A stretch of DNA of 64,000 nt from UBA1952 sp965200035 (GCA_965200035.1 OZ241334.1:4340001-4404000), one strand, 5' to 3'; shown: positions 25,426-35,062, numbered from the stretch's first letter. Notes: a model not told the origin generated them from the letters alone. Numbers and translations are program-made.

Positions 25426-26627
25426 TGCTGTTTGTTTTTCCAGAAAATAAAAGGTGAAAGCACGAAATTATAAACCATCCAGCCAATATCGAACAATGGG
25501 AAATAATAAGTCAGTCCCGGCTCTTCTAGCTGCTTAGCTGCGCGCGCCCAGATGATCCAATAAATTGCACACCGCACCAGCATTAATAGCATTGCCGGAA
25601 CGGCAAATCGTGTAAAAAGCAGTGTAATTATCAACACCCAAACGAGCGTATGCGTCAGTGCATAGCCGCCAAGCAAGGCCTGTATTTGGGGCCGATACAA
25701 TTTTCCGGTTGAAACATGTCGCTGTTTTTGCCGCATCCAGCCGCGCCAGGACTCTTTAGCCTGAGATATTGTAGCGGAGGTAACAGAGCGGCATATCTGA
25801 ACAGTACGCCGGTCATGGAACATATCTGTAGTCAGCCGCACGAGCAGATCATCATCGCCAGAGGGTGTTACCTTCCAAAGTGGTGATTGCTGTGCGCTGA
25901 GCAGCACATTCTTCCGGCAGGCAAGGTTGCGCCCTACCACCATATAAGATAACCCCTTCGCAGCATAGCCTGTGAATTGCAGAAACGTATGCAGTGTTTC
26001 CCAGCGGCTGAATGCATTAAGCAATCCTTTGCCTGTAGCCAGCTTACCATATCCGCCAACAATCTGTCCATGCGAACCGGATACACTCAACGGAATCATC
26101 ATTTCGCTGATCCAGAAATTAGTGGCCGGATAGCAATCTGCATCTGTCAACAACAAAAATTCATGCTTCGCAATGGCCATTCCTCTGCTCAGCGGATATT
26201 TTTTGCCCGGCAGTGTGCGATCTTCATGCGGTAAGATGGTCACTATGCGTAGCTCAGGAAAAAAGGCTGCAAATTCGCTGAGAACAGCAGCGGTTTCATC
26301 ATCAGAGCAATCATCGACCACAATTACTTCAAAATTGCGTTCGCCGCCGGCATTCTCATATCTTTGCGCAAAAATTGCAGGCAGGTTTTTCTGCAGATTT
26401 CCGGCTTCATTCCGGGCGCAGATAATGATGGAAACAGGCAGCTCGTGTCCGATCTTTTTGCTGTTATTTGTTCCGTCAATCAGTGCAGAAAGAACAGATG
26501 AATCAGGTTTTTTTGGTGCTGCCTGCGGGAATTTTAAGGGGAATGCTGCCCAAAAAAAATAACAGGCATAGACGCACTGCACTAAAATGCAACAAGTGAA
26601 TACCCAGAATAAGATCACGGCAAGCAT
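25416..26627 (-). CDS. Membrane-bound family 2 glycosyltransferase
   Basis: 403 residues. One N-terminal membrane helix (VILFWVFTCCILVQCVYACY), a GT-A domain (PVSIIICARNEAGNLQKNLP near 65, VIVVDDCSDDETA near 105, LLLTDADCYP near 160, then GDDDLLVRL and a QKQRH motif equivalent to QxxRW), and about three C-terminal helices. This matches processive-type GT2 enzymes that transfer sugars to lipid or polymer acceptors at the inner membrane; donor and acceptor are unknown. It is divergent from tgt with only 38 bp between start codons and overlaps rsmG at its 3' end. Confidence 0.9.
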   Translation of the reverse strand: MLAVILFWVFTCCILVQCVYACYFFWAAFPLKFPQAAPKKPDSSVLSALIDGTNNSKKIGHELPVSIIICARNEAGNLQKNLPAIFAQRYENAGGERNFEVIVVDDCSDDETAAVLSEFAAFFPELRIVTILPHEDRTLPGKKYPLSRGMAIAKHEFLLLTDADCYPATNFWISEMMIPLSVSGSHGQIVGGYGKLATGKGLLNAFSRWETLHTFLQFTGYAAKGLSYMVVGRNLACRKNVLLSAQQSPLWKVTPSGDDDLLVRLTTDMFHDRRTVQICRSVTSATISQAKESWRGWMRQKQRHVSTGKLYRPQIQALLGGYALTHTLVWVLIITLLFTRFAVPAMLLMLVRCAIYWIIWARAAKQLEEPGLTYYFPLFDIGWMVYNFVLSPFIFWKNKQQWT

Positions 26628-26665
26628 GGCCGCAAAGTAATAACAGCAAGAGCAAGAAAGCTACA

Positions 26666-27796
26666 ATGGATTTTAAATTAGCAGCGAAGGATGAGCACTG
26701 CGCAGCCAGAGCAGGCACCATCACTACAGGTCATGGAGTGATACAGACGCCTATCTTTATGCCTGTGGGTACCGTGGGCAGTGTAAAAGCTGTAACGCAG
26801 CAACAACTGAAAGAAGAGGTCAGGGCGCAGATCATTCTCGGAAATACCTATCATCTGTACCTGCGCCCGGGAACAGATATTCTGGAAAGAGCCGGCGGCT
26901 TACACAAATTCAATGGCTGGGACCGGCCAATACTTACCGACAGTGGCGGTTATCAGGTGTTCTCGCTGGCGGCCAACCGGAAGCTGACGGAAGACGGCGC
27001 GATCTTTCAATCTCATATTGATGGCTCCAGACACCTCTTTACCCCGGAAAAGGTGATGGATATACAGCGCAGCATCGGCGCTGACATCATCATGGCTTTT
27101 GATGAATGTCCGCCCTACCCGAGCGATTACAACTATGCAAAGAAAAGCATGGAGCTCACGCACCGCTGGCTGGCCCGCTGTGTGCAGCGGCTTGGAGATA
27201 CAGAGCCTAAATACGGCTATGAGCAAACGCTCTTCCCGATTGTACAGGGCAGCACGTATAAAGATCTGCGAAAAGCTTCCTGTGAATTTGTGGCTTCCAT
27301 GGAAGCGGATGGCAATGCGATCGGCGGGCTTTCCGTGGGTGAGCCGGAAGACATGATGTACGAGTTTACGGCCTGGTGCTGCGAGCATCTGCCGCAGGAT
27401 AAGCCGCGGTACCTGATGGGCGTGGGCACTCCCTGGAACATCCTGGAGAATATTTCCCTCGGTGTGGATATGTTTGACTGTGTAATGCCTACGCGCAATG
27501 GACGTAACGGTATGCTTTTTACTTCGCAGGGCGTTATCAACATTAAGAATAAAAAGTGGGCGGATGACTTTTCCCCGATTGATGCCGGCATCGCCTGCCC
27601 TACCAGCAATTTTTACAGCAAGGCCTACCTGCGCCACCTTTTTATAGCCAGTGAATTTTTAGGGCTTGAGCTTGCCAGCATTCATAATCTTGCTTTTTAT
27701 CTGCACCTGGTTACAGAAGCGCGCGGGCATATTATGGCCGGCGACTTTAACAGCTGGAAAGCAGCTATGATCCCTCAACTGAAGCAACGACTGTAA
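26666..27796 (+). CDS. tgt: tRNA-guanine transglycosylase (queuosine)
   Basis: Exchanges G34 in GUN-anticodon tRNAs for preQ1 on the way to queuosine. The substrate-pocket motifs TDSGGYQVFSLA near residue 91, HLFTPEKVMDIQ, FDECPPYP and IGGLSVGEP, with the nucleophile Asp in SLGVDMFDCVMPTRNGRNG, are intact. The usual zinc motif CxCxxC near residue 308 is eroded: the aligned stretch IACPTSNFYSKAYLRHL retains only the middle Cys, and only the later His (SIHNL) remains. I recall other Bacteroidota enzymes lacking these Cys, so this is probably lineage-wide rather than damage. Its TAA overlaps the next ATG (TAATG), so it is coupled to the LptF/G permease gene. Confidence 0.95.
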   Translation: MDFKLAAKDEHCAARAGTITTGHGVIQTPIFMPVGTVGSVKAVTQQQLKEEVRAQIILGNTYHLYLRPGTDILERAGGLHKFNGWDRPILTDSGGYQVFSLAANRKLTEDGAIFQSHIDGSRHLFTPEKVMDIQRSIGADIIMAFDECPPYPSDYNYAKKSMELTHRWLARCVQRLGDTEPKYGYEQTLFPIVQGSTYKDLRKASCEFVASMEADGNAIGGLSVGEPEDMMYEFTAWCCEHLPQDKPRYLMGVGTPWNILENISLGVDMFDCVMPTRNGRNGMLFTSQGVINIKNKKWADDFSPIDAGIACPTSNFYSKAYLRHLFIASEFLGLELASIHNLAFYLHLVTEARGHIMAGDFNSWKAAMIPQLKQRL

Positions 27797-28872
27797 TGAT
27801 CAAGAAGCTGGATTGGTACATCATCAAGCGGTTCGTCGGGACCTTCTTTTACGCCATTATTATTCTGGCGCTGGTCTCCTGCATTATTGATCTGGGAGAG
27901 AAGATGGATGACTTTGTGAAGAATCATGCCCCGGTGATCGCCATTCTCAACTATTATAAGGATTTCATTCCGCATATCTCAGCACTGCTCTACCCGCTGT
28001 TTATCTTTATAGCCTGTATCTTTTTTACTTCTAAGCTGGCGTATAAGAGCGAGATCATTGCTATGCTGGCTACCGGTATGTCTTTCCAGCGATTGATGCG
28101 GCCTTATATTATTGGTGGCGCCTTTCTCGGATTGCTCGCATTGCTTGCTAACCATATTATTGTGCCGATCGCCAATAAGCAGCGGCTCGACTTTGAAGAC
28201 CATTATGTGCATGAAGCGCGCAATGCCGCCGACCGCAATGTGCATATTCAGCTTTCGCGCACGCTGCTGGTATATATGCAGTCGTACGATTATCCTTCCA
28301 ACACAGGTATGCGCTTTACCGCAGAGCGCATTGACGGAACATTGCTGAAAGAGAAGCTGAAAGCAGAAACAGCATCGTACGATGCTAAAAAGAAACAGTG
28401 GAAGCTGCACAATGTACGGCTTACACAAAATGACGACATCCACGAAACCGTAAAATTTTATCCTGAGCTGATCCGGCAATATCCCTTTACTCCAAAAGAC
28501 CTGCGGCAGGATGACGATGTAAAAGAAGCATTGACTACTCCGCAACTGAACAAATACATTGAACGGCAAAAGCTGCATGGCAATGAGAATCTGAACCTCT
28601 ATTATGTAGAGAAAGAGCGGCGCACCGCACAGCCATTCGCTGGCTTTATCCTCTCTCTGATCGGCGTATGCATTGCCAGCCGGAAGATACGCGGCGGTAG
28701 TGGATTGCATCTGGCGATAGGCATTGCCATCAGCGCGCTGTACATCATGGCGCTGCAGCTATCCACGACTTTTTCTACCAAGGCCGGTCTGAACCCAATG
28801 CTGGCTGTATGGATACCTAATTTTATTTTCGGTGGCGTGGCATTCTATCTGTACCGCAGGCAGGTGAAGTAG
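27796..28872 (+). CDS. LptF/LptG-family permease (YjgP/YjgQ)
   Basis: 358 residues with the LptF/G layout: three membrane helices at the N-terminus (FVGTFFYAIIILALVSCIID, then ALLYPLFIFIACIFFTSKLA and a third near 100-120), a periplasmic beta-jellyroll region (about 130-270), and three C-terminal helices (AGFILSLIGVCIASRKI onward). With LptB these permeases extract lipopolysaccharide from the inner membrane. Which of LptF or LptG this is cannot be decided; no second copy or lptB lies nearby. Translationally coupled to tgt by a TAATG overlap. Confidence 0.92.
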   Translation: MIKKLDWYIIKRFVGTFFYAIIILALVSCIIDLGEKMDDFVKNHAPVIAILNYYKDFIPHISALLYPLFIFIACIFFTSKLAYKSEIIAMLATGMSFQRLMRPYIIGGAFLGLLALLANHIIVPIANKQRLDFEDHYVHEARNAADRNVHIQLSRTLLVYMQSYDYPSNTGMRFTAERIDGTLLKEKLKAETASYDAKKKQWKLHNVRLTQNDDIHETVKFYPELIRQYPFTPKDLRQDDDVKEALTTPQLNKYIERQKLHGNENLNLYYVEKERRTAQPFAGFILSLIGVCIASRKIRGGSGLHLAIGIAISALYIMALQLSTTFSTKAGLNPMLAVWIPNFIFGGVAFYLYRRQVK

Positions 28873-29080
28873 CAGATGCGTTTTGGGTATTTAATGTATA
28901 ATTTTAAATGCAATCAATAGAGTATGCGGCTTCCGTATATTCCGGATAGCCTGGCGAATACAATTGCAGCTGGCAGATCACTTTGGGTAGAAAAGAAGCA
29001 GATCAGCTCTAAAAAGGCACGGTAGCCTGTTATTCTAAAAGGAAATTCACAGCAGGCTTTAAATTCATACAACAGAATAA

Positions 29081-29124
29081 AGATTCCCTACGGGAATGAC
29101 AAGTCGCTGTAAGCTATCTGTTGT
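29081..29124. repeat. Dispersed intergenic repeat, partial copy
   Basis: AGATTCCCTACGGGAATGACAAGTCGCTGT followed by a GCTATCTGTTGTAAAATG-like tail. The same words recur at 29287-29356, 41486-41640, 41723-41860 and, inverted, near 50493-50540. Confidence 0.75.
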
Positions 29125-29224
29125 AAAATGTGCTGTTGTAAATGTGCTATTGTAAATGTGCTGTTGTGAAATGTGCTATTGTAAATGTGCTGTTGTGAAA
29201 TGTGCTATGTGAAATGTGCTATAA
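29118..29224. repeat. Short tandem repeat, 14-15 nt unit
   Basis: About seven imperfect copies of TGTGCTnTTGT(g)AAA. It grows out of the tail of the dispersed repeat, whose copies elsewhere carry only one such unit. Confidence 0.75.
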
Positions 29225-29286
29225 AACCTGCTGTAACGCTAACTATATTTCTTCAGGTCTTTTTTTCCAACAAGGATATACACAAG

Positions 29287-29356
29287 CTTGTCATTCCCGA
29301 AGGGAATCCCTAACAGGGAACTTTTTCTCTGCGAAGCAGAAATGACAAGTCGCTGT
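29287..29356. repeat. Dispersed repeat, MITE-like copy with inverted ends
   Basis: CTTGTCATT (29287-29295) and AATGACAAG (29341-29349) are perfect inverted ends around CCCGAAGGGAATC and TCTGCGAAGCAGA. The gap 28873-29425 holds these repeats and nothing that looks coding. Confidence 0.75.
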
Positions 29357-29425
29357 GATAAGTTGTTTTTATATTCCCGTTTTCTTAAGAAGAATAGGTC
29401 TCCAAATGACATTTGTCAAGTCTCA

Positions 29426-31960
29426 TCACCACTCACCATTCTGCTTAAAATTAACCCGTATAAGCCCGCCCGTATGTAGCCCTATTCGGATGCCGGTGCG
29501 GTTCATGCCGTTGCTCTCCCAGCTATGCACCAGATCTACCCGCAGCAGCCGGTAGAGCTTGAAGCCGATATTATCAATGCTCAGCATGGCCTCTGTGTAA
29601 TACCGGTTATTCCCTGCATAGTAGGTATTGTTGCTGAGGATGAAATACCATTTCAGCTGACGGAAAAGCGGAATTTTATTGGTCAGCAGCCCCTGCAGAT
29701 TGTAGGCTACATGCGCTTCTGCATAGAGCTTATCAGTATTGCTGTATTTGTAGTAAGGCAATAGCTGGAAGCTGCGCATATAAGGCGAAGCAATGGCAAA
29801 CTGATTGCCGTAGAGATGCATCAGATCGGGCAGGAAAACGGAGCGGCTGTTCAGGAAACCGCCCGCGCTGATCTTATAAGAGAGGTTGCCGAACAGCTTC
29901 AGCGGCAGCTCGCCTTCCACGCCCGCTTTCCACTTATCATAGTCCACATCGCTGCCCAGTATTTTTGAAAAGCCCTTTTCATAATCCACTAAAAATGTGG
30001 GCCAGTTCGTATTGTTCTCGCCTTCTTTAAAGTCGGGATAATGCACATAGCTCATACCCGGCTGGTAGGCCACACGCATATGCCCGATGAATGCCTGATG
30101 GCGCTGAAAGGCATACGCAGCCTGCTCTTCCGGCACATTGTCCGTCATGGGCATGTGCCGGCCATTGGCCCAGCTATAGTTTGTTTCATTGCTCAACGGC
30201 AGCCGGTCCTGATAGTCGAGCTTCAGGTTCCAGCGCAGGCCATTGCCCATATTCTGCCGGAAATATGCCGCCGCATCCCAACGCTCATAAATCTTCAGGT
30301 AGTTATGGTTGTAAAGCAATGTGGAAACAGTGTTCAGCAATGGCGCTACCGGATTTTCTGCATTGTACTGGAATACATATTTACCGCCTTCTGCGCCCAC
30401 CATCCAGCCCCGGCCATGCCAGGCACGGTTGAGCTGCGTATAGTCGATGCCCGCCATTGTATTGAAATGATGATTTTCAAATCCATACCTTGGAAGCACG
30501 CGCAGATTCAGGGTCTTGCCGGTATCCAGCGTACGTTTATAATAGAAATTTGGAGCAAAATTGACTCCCTCTACAGAATTGTAATTGGTGGAGAAAACAA
30601 GCCCGCTGAAGGAAAGGCTTTGCTTATTCTTCCGGCCATTGATCGTTTTTCCATTCAGCACTACATCCATCAGCTTGATTCTGTTCTTCCTTCTGCGCAG
30701 CGAATCTTCTACCCTTTGGTCTTTAGGATGTGCGGCAATGCTGTCTTTTACCTGATAGTCTTTCACCTCGTCTGCCTCAAGCGGAATAGGCCGGAATGCG
30801 GTCCAGTAAGAAGTGTCTTTTTTATTAGCTGTCTTATCATACGTGCTGATGATCTTTTTGCTAAAAATCGTATCCGGCACCGGCTCGTTGATCTTCTGGC
30901 TGTTGTAAACAGTCACAAAATCACCATTGATCCCAAAGCCAAACAGATTCATTTTCGGGTGAAACAACTGGCTCTTCACTACCCAGGTATCTTCTCTCAA
31001 CGGAAGAAAGAACTGATCGATTCTCAAGGATTCAAGGTATTCGATACCCGTCTTTTCGGTAGTAATGAGGCTCAGGCTGTAAATGGCCCAATCGCCATCC
31101 ACAATGTAAATGTAGCCTTCAAACAGTGGCTCAAATTTCCTGCGCGGAGTTACTTTGATTTTGTAAACGGTCTTATTGTTTTCCGTTACTTCACCTTCCA
31201 GCTTATAGCTGTAAAAGCTGATGGCATTTTCCGCAATGGGCGATACAAATCCGCGTGGCGCAATCTGCTCCATGATCTGCACATTGTTCTCATAAAAAGT
31301 AATGACCGATGGCACCTGAGCAAAGCCTAATCCATTAGCATTGCCGCTTTCCCGCACTGAATGAATGATGGTCCGCTCTTTATCCGGCTCCTGAGAATAA
31401 TAATCGGCTACTTCTTCACAGAGATAAACTACGCCTTTACCATTTGTATCAACGCCCAGCTCCTGCTTATCTATTTTCTTTCCCAGAATCTTATCCGGCG
31501 TCCGGGTAGTGCGGAACACGCCTTTCAGGTAAATGGAGGTCTGAAATGATTTCACCTGCTTCAGGTGGTACGCGCGCTTGCCGATGGCTTTGCGGATGAT
31601 GCGGTACGCCGGATCTTCATCGGTTGCTTTTACGATCACTTCACTGATCTGCAGGCCCTCATCTTCCAGCACAAAATTGTGAACTACCGTCTCATTGCCG
31701 CTTGCTTTGAAGGAAAAAGCTCCCTGCTTTGAGCCGATAAACTGGCATACAATGGTATAATTGCCCGGCGTGAGCGTCAGTGCATACTCTCCAAGCGCGT
31801 TGGCCGCCGTGCCGTTGGTGGTGCCTTGTACATACACCGTTGCAAATGGCAGCACAGAGCCTTTCGTATCTTTTATAATCCCCTTCAGCGTAGCCGCCAT
31901 AGCCGGACAAGCCGCGCCAAAAATCAATAAGATTATTACAATCAAAAAGGGTTTACGCAT
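29426..31960 (-). CDS. DUF5686 outer-membrane protein with carboxypeptidase-regulatory-like domain
   Basis: 844 residues with a signal peptide (FLIVIILLIFGAACPAMA). A CarboxypepD_reg-like domain (LKGIIKDTKGSVLPFATVYV) covers about residues 23-110, followed by IISEVIVKATDEDPAYRIIRKAI-type sequence and a long DUF5686 region that ends in many beta strands (about 450-844), as in an outer-membrane barrel. There is no TonB box-plug pair, so it is not a classic TonB receptor. The family is Bacteroidota-specific and has no assigned function. It is followed across 12 bp by the deoxynucleoside kinase gene upstream on the same strand, so the two may be one transcript. Confidence 0.85.
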   Translation of the reverse strand: MRKPFLIVIILLIFGAACPAMAATLKGIIKDTKGSVLPFATVYVQGTTNGTAANALGEYALTLTPGNYTIVCQFIGSKQGAFSFKASGNETVVHNFVLEDEGLQISEVIVKATDEDPAYRIIRKAIGKRAYHLKQVKSFQTSIYLKGVFRTTRTPDKILGKKIDKQELGVDTNGKGVVYLCEEVADYYSQEPDKERTIIHSVRESGNANGLGFAQVPSVITFYENNVQIMEQIAPRGFVSPIAENAISFYSYKLEGEVTENNKTVYKIKVTPRRKFEPLFEGYIYIVDGDWAIYSLSLITTEKTGIEYLESLRIDQFFLPLREDTWVVKSQLFHPKMNLFGFGINGDFVTVYNSQKINEPVPDTIFSKKIISTYDKTANKKDTSYWTAFRPIPLEADEVKDYQVKDSIAAHPKDQRVEDSLRRRKNRIKLMDVVLNGKTINGRKNKQSLSFSGLVFSTNYNSVEGVNFAPNFYYKRTLDTGKTLNLRVLPRYGFENHHFNTMAGIDYTQLNRAWHGRGWMVGAEGGKYVFQYNAENPVAPLLNTVSTLLYNHNYLKIYERWDAAAYFRQNMGNGLRWNLKLDYQDRLPLSNETNYSWANGRHMPMTDNVPEEQAAYAFQRHQAFIGHMRVAYQPGMSYVHYPDFKEGENNTNWPTFLVDYEKGFSKILGSDVDYDKWKAGVEGELPLKLFGNLSYKISAGGFLNSRSVFLPDLMHLYGNQFAIASPYMRSFQLLPYYKYSNTDKLYAEAHVAYNLQGLLTNKIPLFRQLKWYFILSNNTYYAGNNRYYTEAMLSIDNIGFKLYRLLRVDLVHSWESNGMNRTGIRIGLHTGGLIRVNFKQNGEW

Positions 31961-31972
31961 AGAAAATGCCTG

Positions 31973-32599
31973 TTAAAACAAACCGTGTATTTGCGCGTCT
32001 ATCCTGCGGATCACCTCTGCAAAGTCTTCTTCTTTTTCCGCAAAGTTGAAGTTATCTACTTCGATCACCAGCAGCGGACCGTCCGTGTACTGGTCGATCC
32101 ATTTATTGTAATATTCATTCAGCCTTTTCAGATAATCGAGCCGGATATTCTCTTCGTAGTCGCGGCCGCGCTTCTGTATCTGATCTACCAGCTTGGGGAT
32201 AGATGCTTTCAGATAGATGAGCAGGTCGGGCGGGCTCACCATCTGCCGCAGTGTATTGAAGAACGAAGAATAGTTATCAAAATCACGCTTCGTCATCAGG
32301 TTCATACCATACAGGTTCGGCGCAAAAATGTGCGCATCTTCATAGATAGTCCGGTCCTGAATGACCGTCTCAGAGCCACTGCGGATGTTGAGCAATTGCT
32401 GCAGGCGGCTGTTCAGAAAATAAATCTGCAGGTTGAACGACCAGCGGCTCATCTCTTCATAAAAGTCAGACAGATAAGGATTGTGATCCACATCCTCGAA
32501 ATGAGGCAGCCATTTATAATGCTTTGCCAGCATGGTAGTGAGCGTGGTTTTTCCTGCGCCGATATTGCCGGCCACAGCTATATGTTTGATCGGTTGCAT
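31973..32599 (-). CDS. Deoxynucleoside kinase
   Basis: Phosphorylates deoxynucleosides (deoxyadenosine/deoxyguanosine type) in the salvage pathway. Walker A AVAGNIGAGKTTLTTMLAKH near residue 9, FEDVDHNPYL, the SRLQQLL and VIQDRTIYEDAHIFA (ERS/DRS-like motif with Glu), and a LID-like KRGRDYEENIRLDYL. 208 residues is normal. Located just upstream of the DUF5686 gene on the minus strand and divergent from the DegT gene. The family is secure; base preference is not visible. Confidence 0.92.
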   Translation of the reverse strand: MQPIKHIAVAGNIGAGKTTLTTMLAKHYKWLPHFEDVDHNPYLSDFYEEMSRWSFNLQIYFLNSRLQQLLNIRSGSETVIQDRTIYEDAHIFAPNLYGMNLMTKRDFDNYSSFFNTLRQMVSPPDLLIYLKASIPKLVDQIQKRGRDYEENIRLDYLKRLNEYYNKWIDQYTDGPLLVIEVDNFNFAEKEEDFAEVIRRIDAQIHGLF

Positions 32600-32670
32600 T
32601 TTTTATCTGTACGGAAAAGAGAGCCAAAGGTGGTGATGAAAAGTACAAAAAACAATACTTCGTTTTTAAT

Positions 32671-32678
32671 TACTTTTG
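32671..32678 (+). promoter_or_regulatory. -7 promoter box (TACTTTTG) of the DegT gene
   Basis: Exact TAnnTTTG match 20 nt before ATG 32699; no good -33 element. It supports a start at 32699 rather than any upstream start in the same frame. Confidence 0.55.
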
Positions 32679-32698
32679 CGGCCACAAGAATTCAGCTT

Positions 32699-33844
32699 AT
32701 GAGCACAATCCAGATGGTGGACCTGAAGCGTCAGTACCATAAAATAAAGGAGGAAGTAGATGCGGCCATGCTCCGCGTTCTCGAAAGCACCGCATTTATC
32801 AATGGCCCTGATGTGCATGAATTTGCGAAAGAGCTGGCCGCCTATCTGGGGGTGAAGCATGTGATCCCCTGCGCCAATGGCACAGATGCGCTGCAGATAG
32901 CGCTGATGGCGCTTGGCCTGAAGCCCGGCGATGAAGTGATCACTCCTTCTTTTACTTATATAGCTACAGTAGAAGTGGTGGCATTGCTCGGCCTGAAGCC
33001 GGTGTTTGTGGATGTGGATGAAGATACGTTCACCATGAATATTGATTCGGTAAAGGCAGCCATTACCCCGAAGACAAAAGCCATCATCCCGGTACACCTG
33101 TACGGGCAGTGCGCAGACATGGAGCCGCTGATGGCGCTGGCTAGAGAGCATAATCTGCCGCTCATCGAAGACAATGCGCAGGCAATCGGCGGTACTTACA
33201 CCTTCTCTGATGGCCGCACGGTAAAGACCGGAAGCATGGGTATAATAGGCTGTACCTCTTTCTTTCCTTCCAAAAACCTCGGCTGTTATGGCGATGGCGG
33301 CGCTATGTTTACCAACGATGATGCGCTGGCTGAGCAACTGCGTATGATCGCCAACCACGGCCAGAAGGTCAAATACTATCATGAAGTAGTTGGCTGCAAT
33401 AGCCGCCTCGATACCTTACAGGCTGCGGTGCTGCGCATCAAGCTGCGCCACCTGGATGAATACTGCGATGCCCGCCGCGCTGTGGCCGATTATTATGATG
33501 CGGCCTTCGCAGGCAATGAGCAGATCATTACTCCATTCCGCGCCGGTTATTCAAAGCATGTATTTCACCAATACACGTTGCAGCTGAAAGGCGTAAGCCG
33601 CGATGAGGTGGTAGCACAGCTTGCGGATAAGGGCATTCCGTCCATGATCTATTATCCGGTGCCGAGCCACAAGCAGGATATGCTGAAAGAGTTTGTAGAT
33701 GCGGATTTCAACCTGCCTGCTACCGATGCGCTGAACAAATGCGTGATCTCCCTGCCTATTCATACTGAGATGACGGAAGAAGAAATGAAATTTATCACAG
33801 AAGGCCTCCTGTCTGTACTGAGCCAGCAACCTGCACTTTCATGA
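32699..33844 (+). CDS. DegT/DnrJ/EryC1/StrS-family sugar aminotransferase
   Basis: 381-residue PLP-dependent aminotransferase acting on nucleotide-linked keto-sugars. PLP contacts: ANGTDALQIAL near residue 63, the Asp in LIEDNAQAIGG, and the Schiff-base Lys in FFPSKNLGCYGDGGA near 190; HVFHQYTLQL and YYPVPSHKQ complete the active site. The frame is open far upstream of ATG 32699, but that part only shadows the divergent kinase gene. It overlaps rfbC by 4 bp (ATGA), so the two form a coupled unit for an amino-deoxysugar in surface polysaccharide or glycoprotein. The sugar cannot be named. Confidence 0.93.
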   Translation: MSTIQMVDLKRQYHKIKEEVDAAMLRVLESTAFINGPDVHEFAKELAAYLGVKHVIPCANGTDALQIALMALGLKPGDEVITPSFTYIATVEVVALLGLKPVFVDVDEDTFTMNIDSVKAAITPKTKAIIPVHLYGQCADMEPLMALAREHNLPLIEDNAQAIGGTYTFSDGRTVKTGSMGIIGCTSFFPSKNLGCYGDGGAMFTNDDALAEQLRMIANHGQKVKYYHEVVGCNSRLDTLQAAVLRIKLRHLDEYCDARRAVADYYDAAFAGNEQIITPFRAGYSKHVFHQYTLQLKGVSRDEVVAQLADKGIPSMIYYPVPSHKQDMLKEFVDADFNLPATDALNKCVISLPIHTEMTEEEMKFITEGLLSVLSQQPALS

Positions 33845-34392
33845 TTGTTACCAAAACACCATTGGAGGGTCTGCTGATCCTCGAGCCACGCGTTTTTTAT
33901 GACGACCGCGGCTATTTTTTCGAAGCCTTTAATACCAAAACCTTTACAGAGGCTACCGGTCATACGCTTCCGTTTATACAGGACAATCAGGCGCGCTCGG
34001 TACAGAATGTGCTGCGCGGACTGCACTACCAGAACAACCCCACCCCGCAGACCAAGCTGGTGCGCGTGCTGGAAGGCGCTATCTGGGATGTGGTGGTAGA
34101 TGTACGCCCAACGAGCAAGACCTTTGGCCAGTGGTACGGCATCGAGCTGACTTCCGAAAACAAAAAGCAGTTCCTGGTGCCGCGCGGCTTTGCCCACGGC
34201 TACTCGGTGCTGAGCGATACCTGCGAGATCATGTACAAATGTGATAACCTGTACGATAAAAGCGCGGAAGGCGGTATTCTGTACAACGATCCTGCGCTGA
34301 AGATAGACTGGAGGATCGATCTGAATCAGGCGATCGTATCCGAAAAGGATCTGGTGCAGCCGATGATGCACGATGCGCGAATCGATTTCTGA
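33841..34392 (+). CDS. rfbC: dTDP-4-dehydrorhamnose 3,5-epimerase
   Basis: 183-residue cupin epimerase. Motifs: LEPRVFYDDRGYFFEAFN, the catalytic His in VLRGLHYQNN, WDVVVDVRPTSKTFGQW and the VPRGFAHGYSVLSDTCEIMY strand with the active Tyr. It epimerises C3 and C5 of dTDP-4-keto-6-deoxyglucose for rhamnose or a related sugar. rfbA, rfbB and rfbD are not in the window. Coupled to the DegT gene by a 4-bp overlap and followed by a strong terminator. Confidence 0.95.
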   Translation: MIVTKTPLEGLLILEPRVFYDDRGYFFEAFNTKTFTEATGHTLPFIQDNQARSVQNVLRGLHYQNNPTPQTKLVRVLEGAIWDVVVDVRPTSKTFGQWYGIELTSENKKQFLVPRGFAHGYSVLSDTCEIMYKCDNLYDKSAEGGILYNDPALKIDWRIDLNQAIVSEKDLVQPMMHDARIDF

Positions 34393-34419
34393 TCTTCTGA
34401 TCAATACTATTTTTTAAAA

Positions 34420-34446
34420 AAGGGATGCCGGTGGGCATCCCTTTTT
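34420..34446 (+). terminator. Intrinsic terminator after rfbC
   Basis: AAGGGATGCC, loop GGTG, GGCATCCCTT plus TTT: perfect 10-bp stem with a T-tract, 27 bp past the stop. Confidence 0.9.
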
Positions 34447-34650
34447 AATAGCACGAGATACCCGCCAGCACCGTTAAAACAGGCGTTCCTGCTTACCGGG
34501 CATCTGTTGACAAACGTAAGCCAACCGGCAAAAAAGAATATTATCCTGAAAGCACTGCGCCGTGCCTTTTGTATTCCCGGCAGTGATGTCTCCATTTGAA
34601 TATTTTGCCTGGTATTCTAAACTGGTATTCTAAATGACTGTTTATTCAGC

Positions 34651-34716
34651 CGTCATCCCATATTCACCCAACCGTCATCCCATATTCATCGAGCCGTCAT
34701 CCCATATTCACCCAAT
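34651..34716. repeat. 22-nt tandem repeat, 3 units
   Basis: Three copies of CGTCATCCCATATTCA followed by six variable bases, directly abutting the first 138-nt unit, which starts with the same CGTCATCCC. Confidence 0.85.
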
Positions 34717-35062
34717 CGTCATCCCGGAGCGGAACGTAGCTTTTCGCGAAGTGAAGACCCGGGATCTCACAGCAACACTAAGGCACAGCAACAAAGCTCA
34801 TTCAACAGGTCATGGGAGCAGCGAGGGAACCCACAACAAGCCATATTCATCCAGCCGTCATCCCGGAGCGGAACGTAGCTTTCGCGAAGTGAAGACCCGG
34901 GATCTCACAGCAACATTAAGGCACAGCAACAAAGCTCATTCAACAGGTCATGGGAGCAGCGAGGAAACCCACAACAAGCCATATTCATCCAACCGTCATC
35001 CCGGAGCGGAACGTAGCTTTCGCGAAGTGAAGACCCGGGATCTCACAGCGACCAAAAGACGT
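34717..35062. repeat. 138-139-nt direct repeats, 2.5 units
   Basis: Units start at 34717, 34856 and 34994; the third is cut short near 35062. Each opens with CGTCATCCCGGAGCGGAACG and holds a GAAGACCCGGGATCTC segment. Units differ by a single-base deletion and a few substitutions, so they are recent. An inverted partial copy lies at 35080-35122. The open frame through the array (34634-35149) is a by-product and has no RBS or homologue-like character. Confidence 0.88.

Noticed and set aside
31985..32698. 238-codon upstream extension of the DegT gene
   Set aside because: It only mirrors the divergent deoxynucleoside kinase gene; a promoter box at 32671 and the family N-terminus place the start at 32699.
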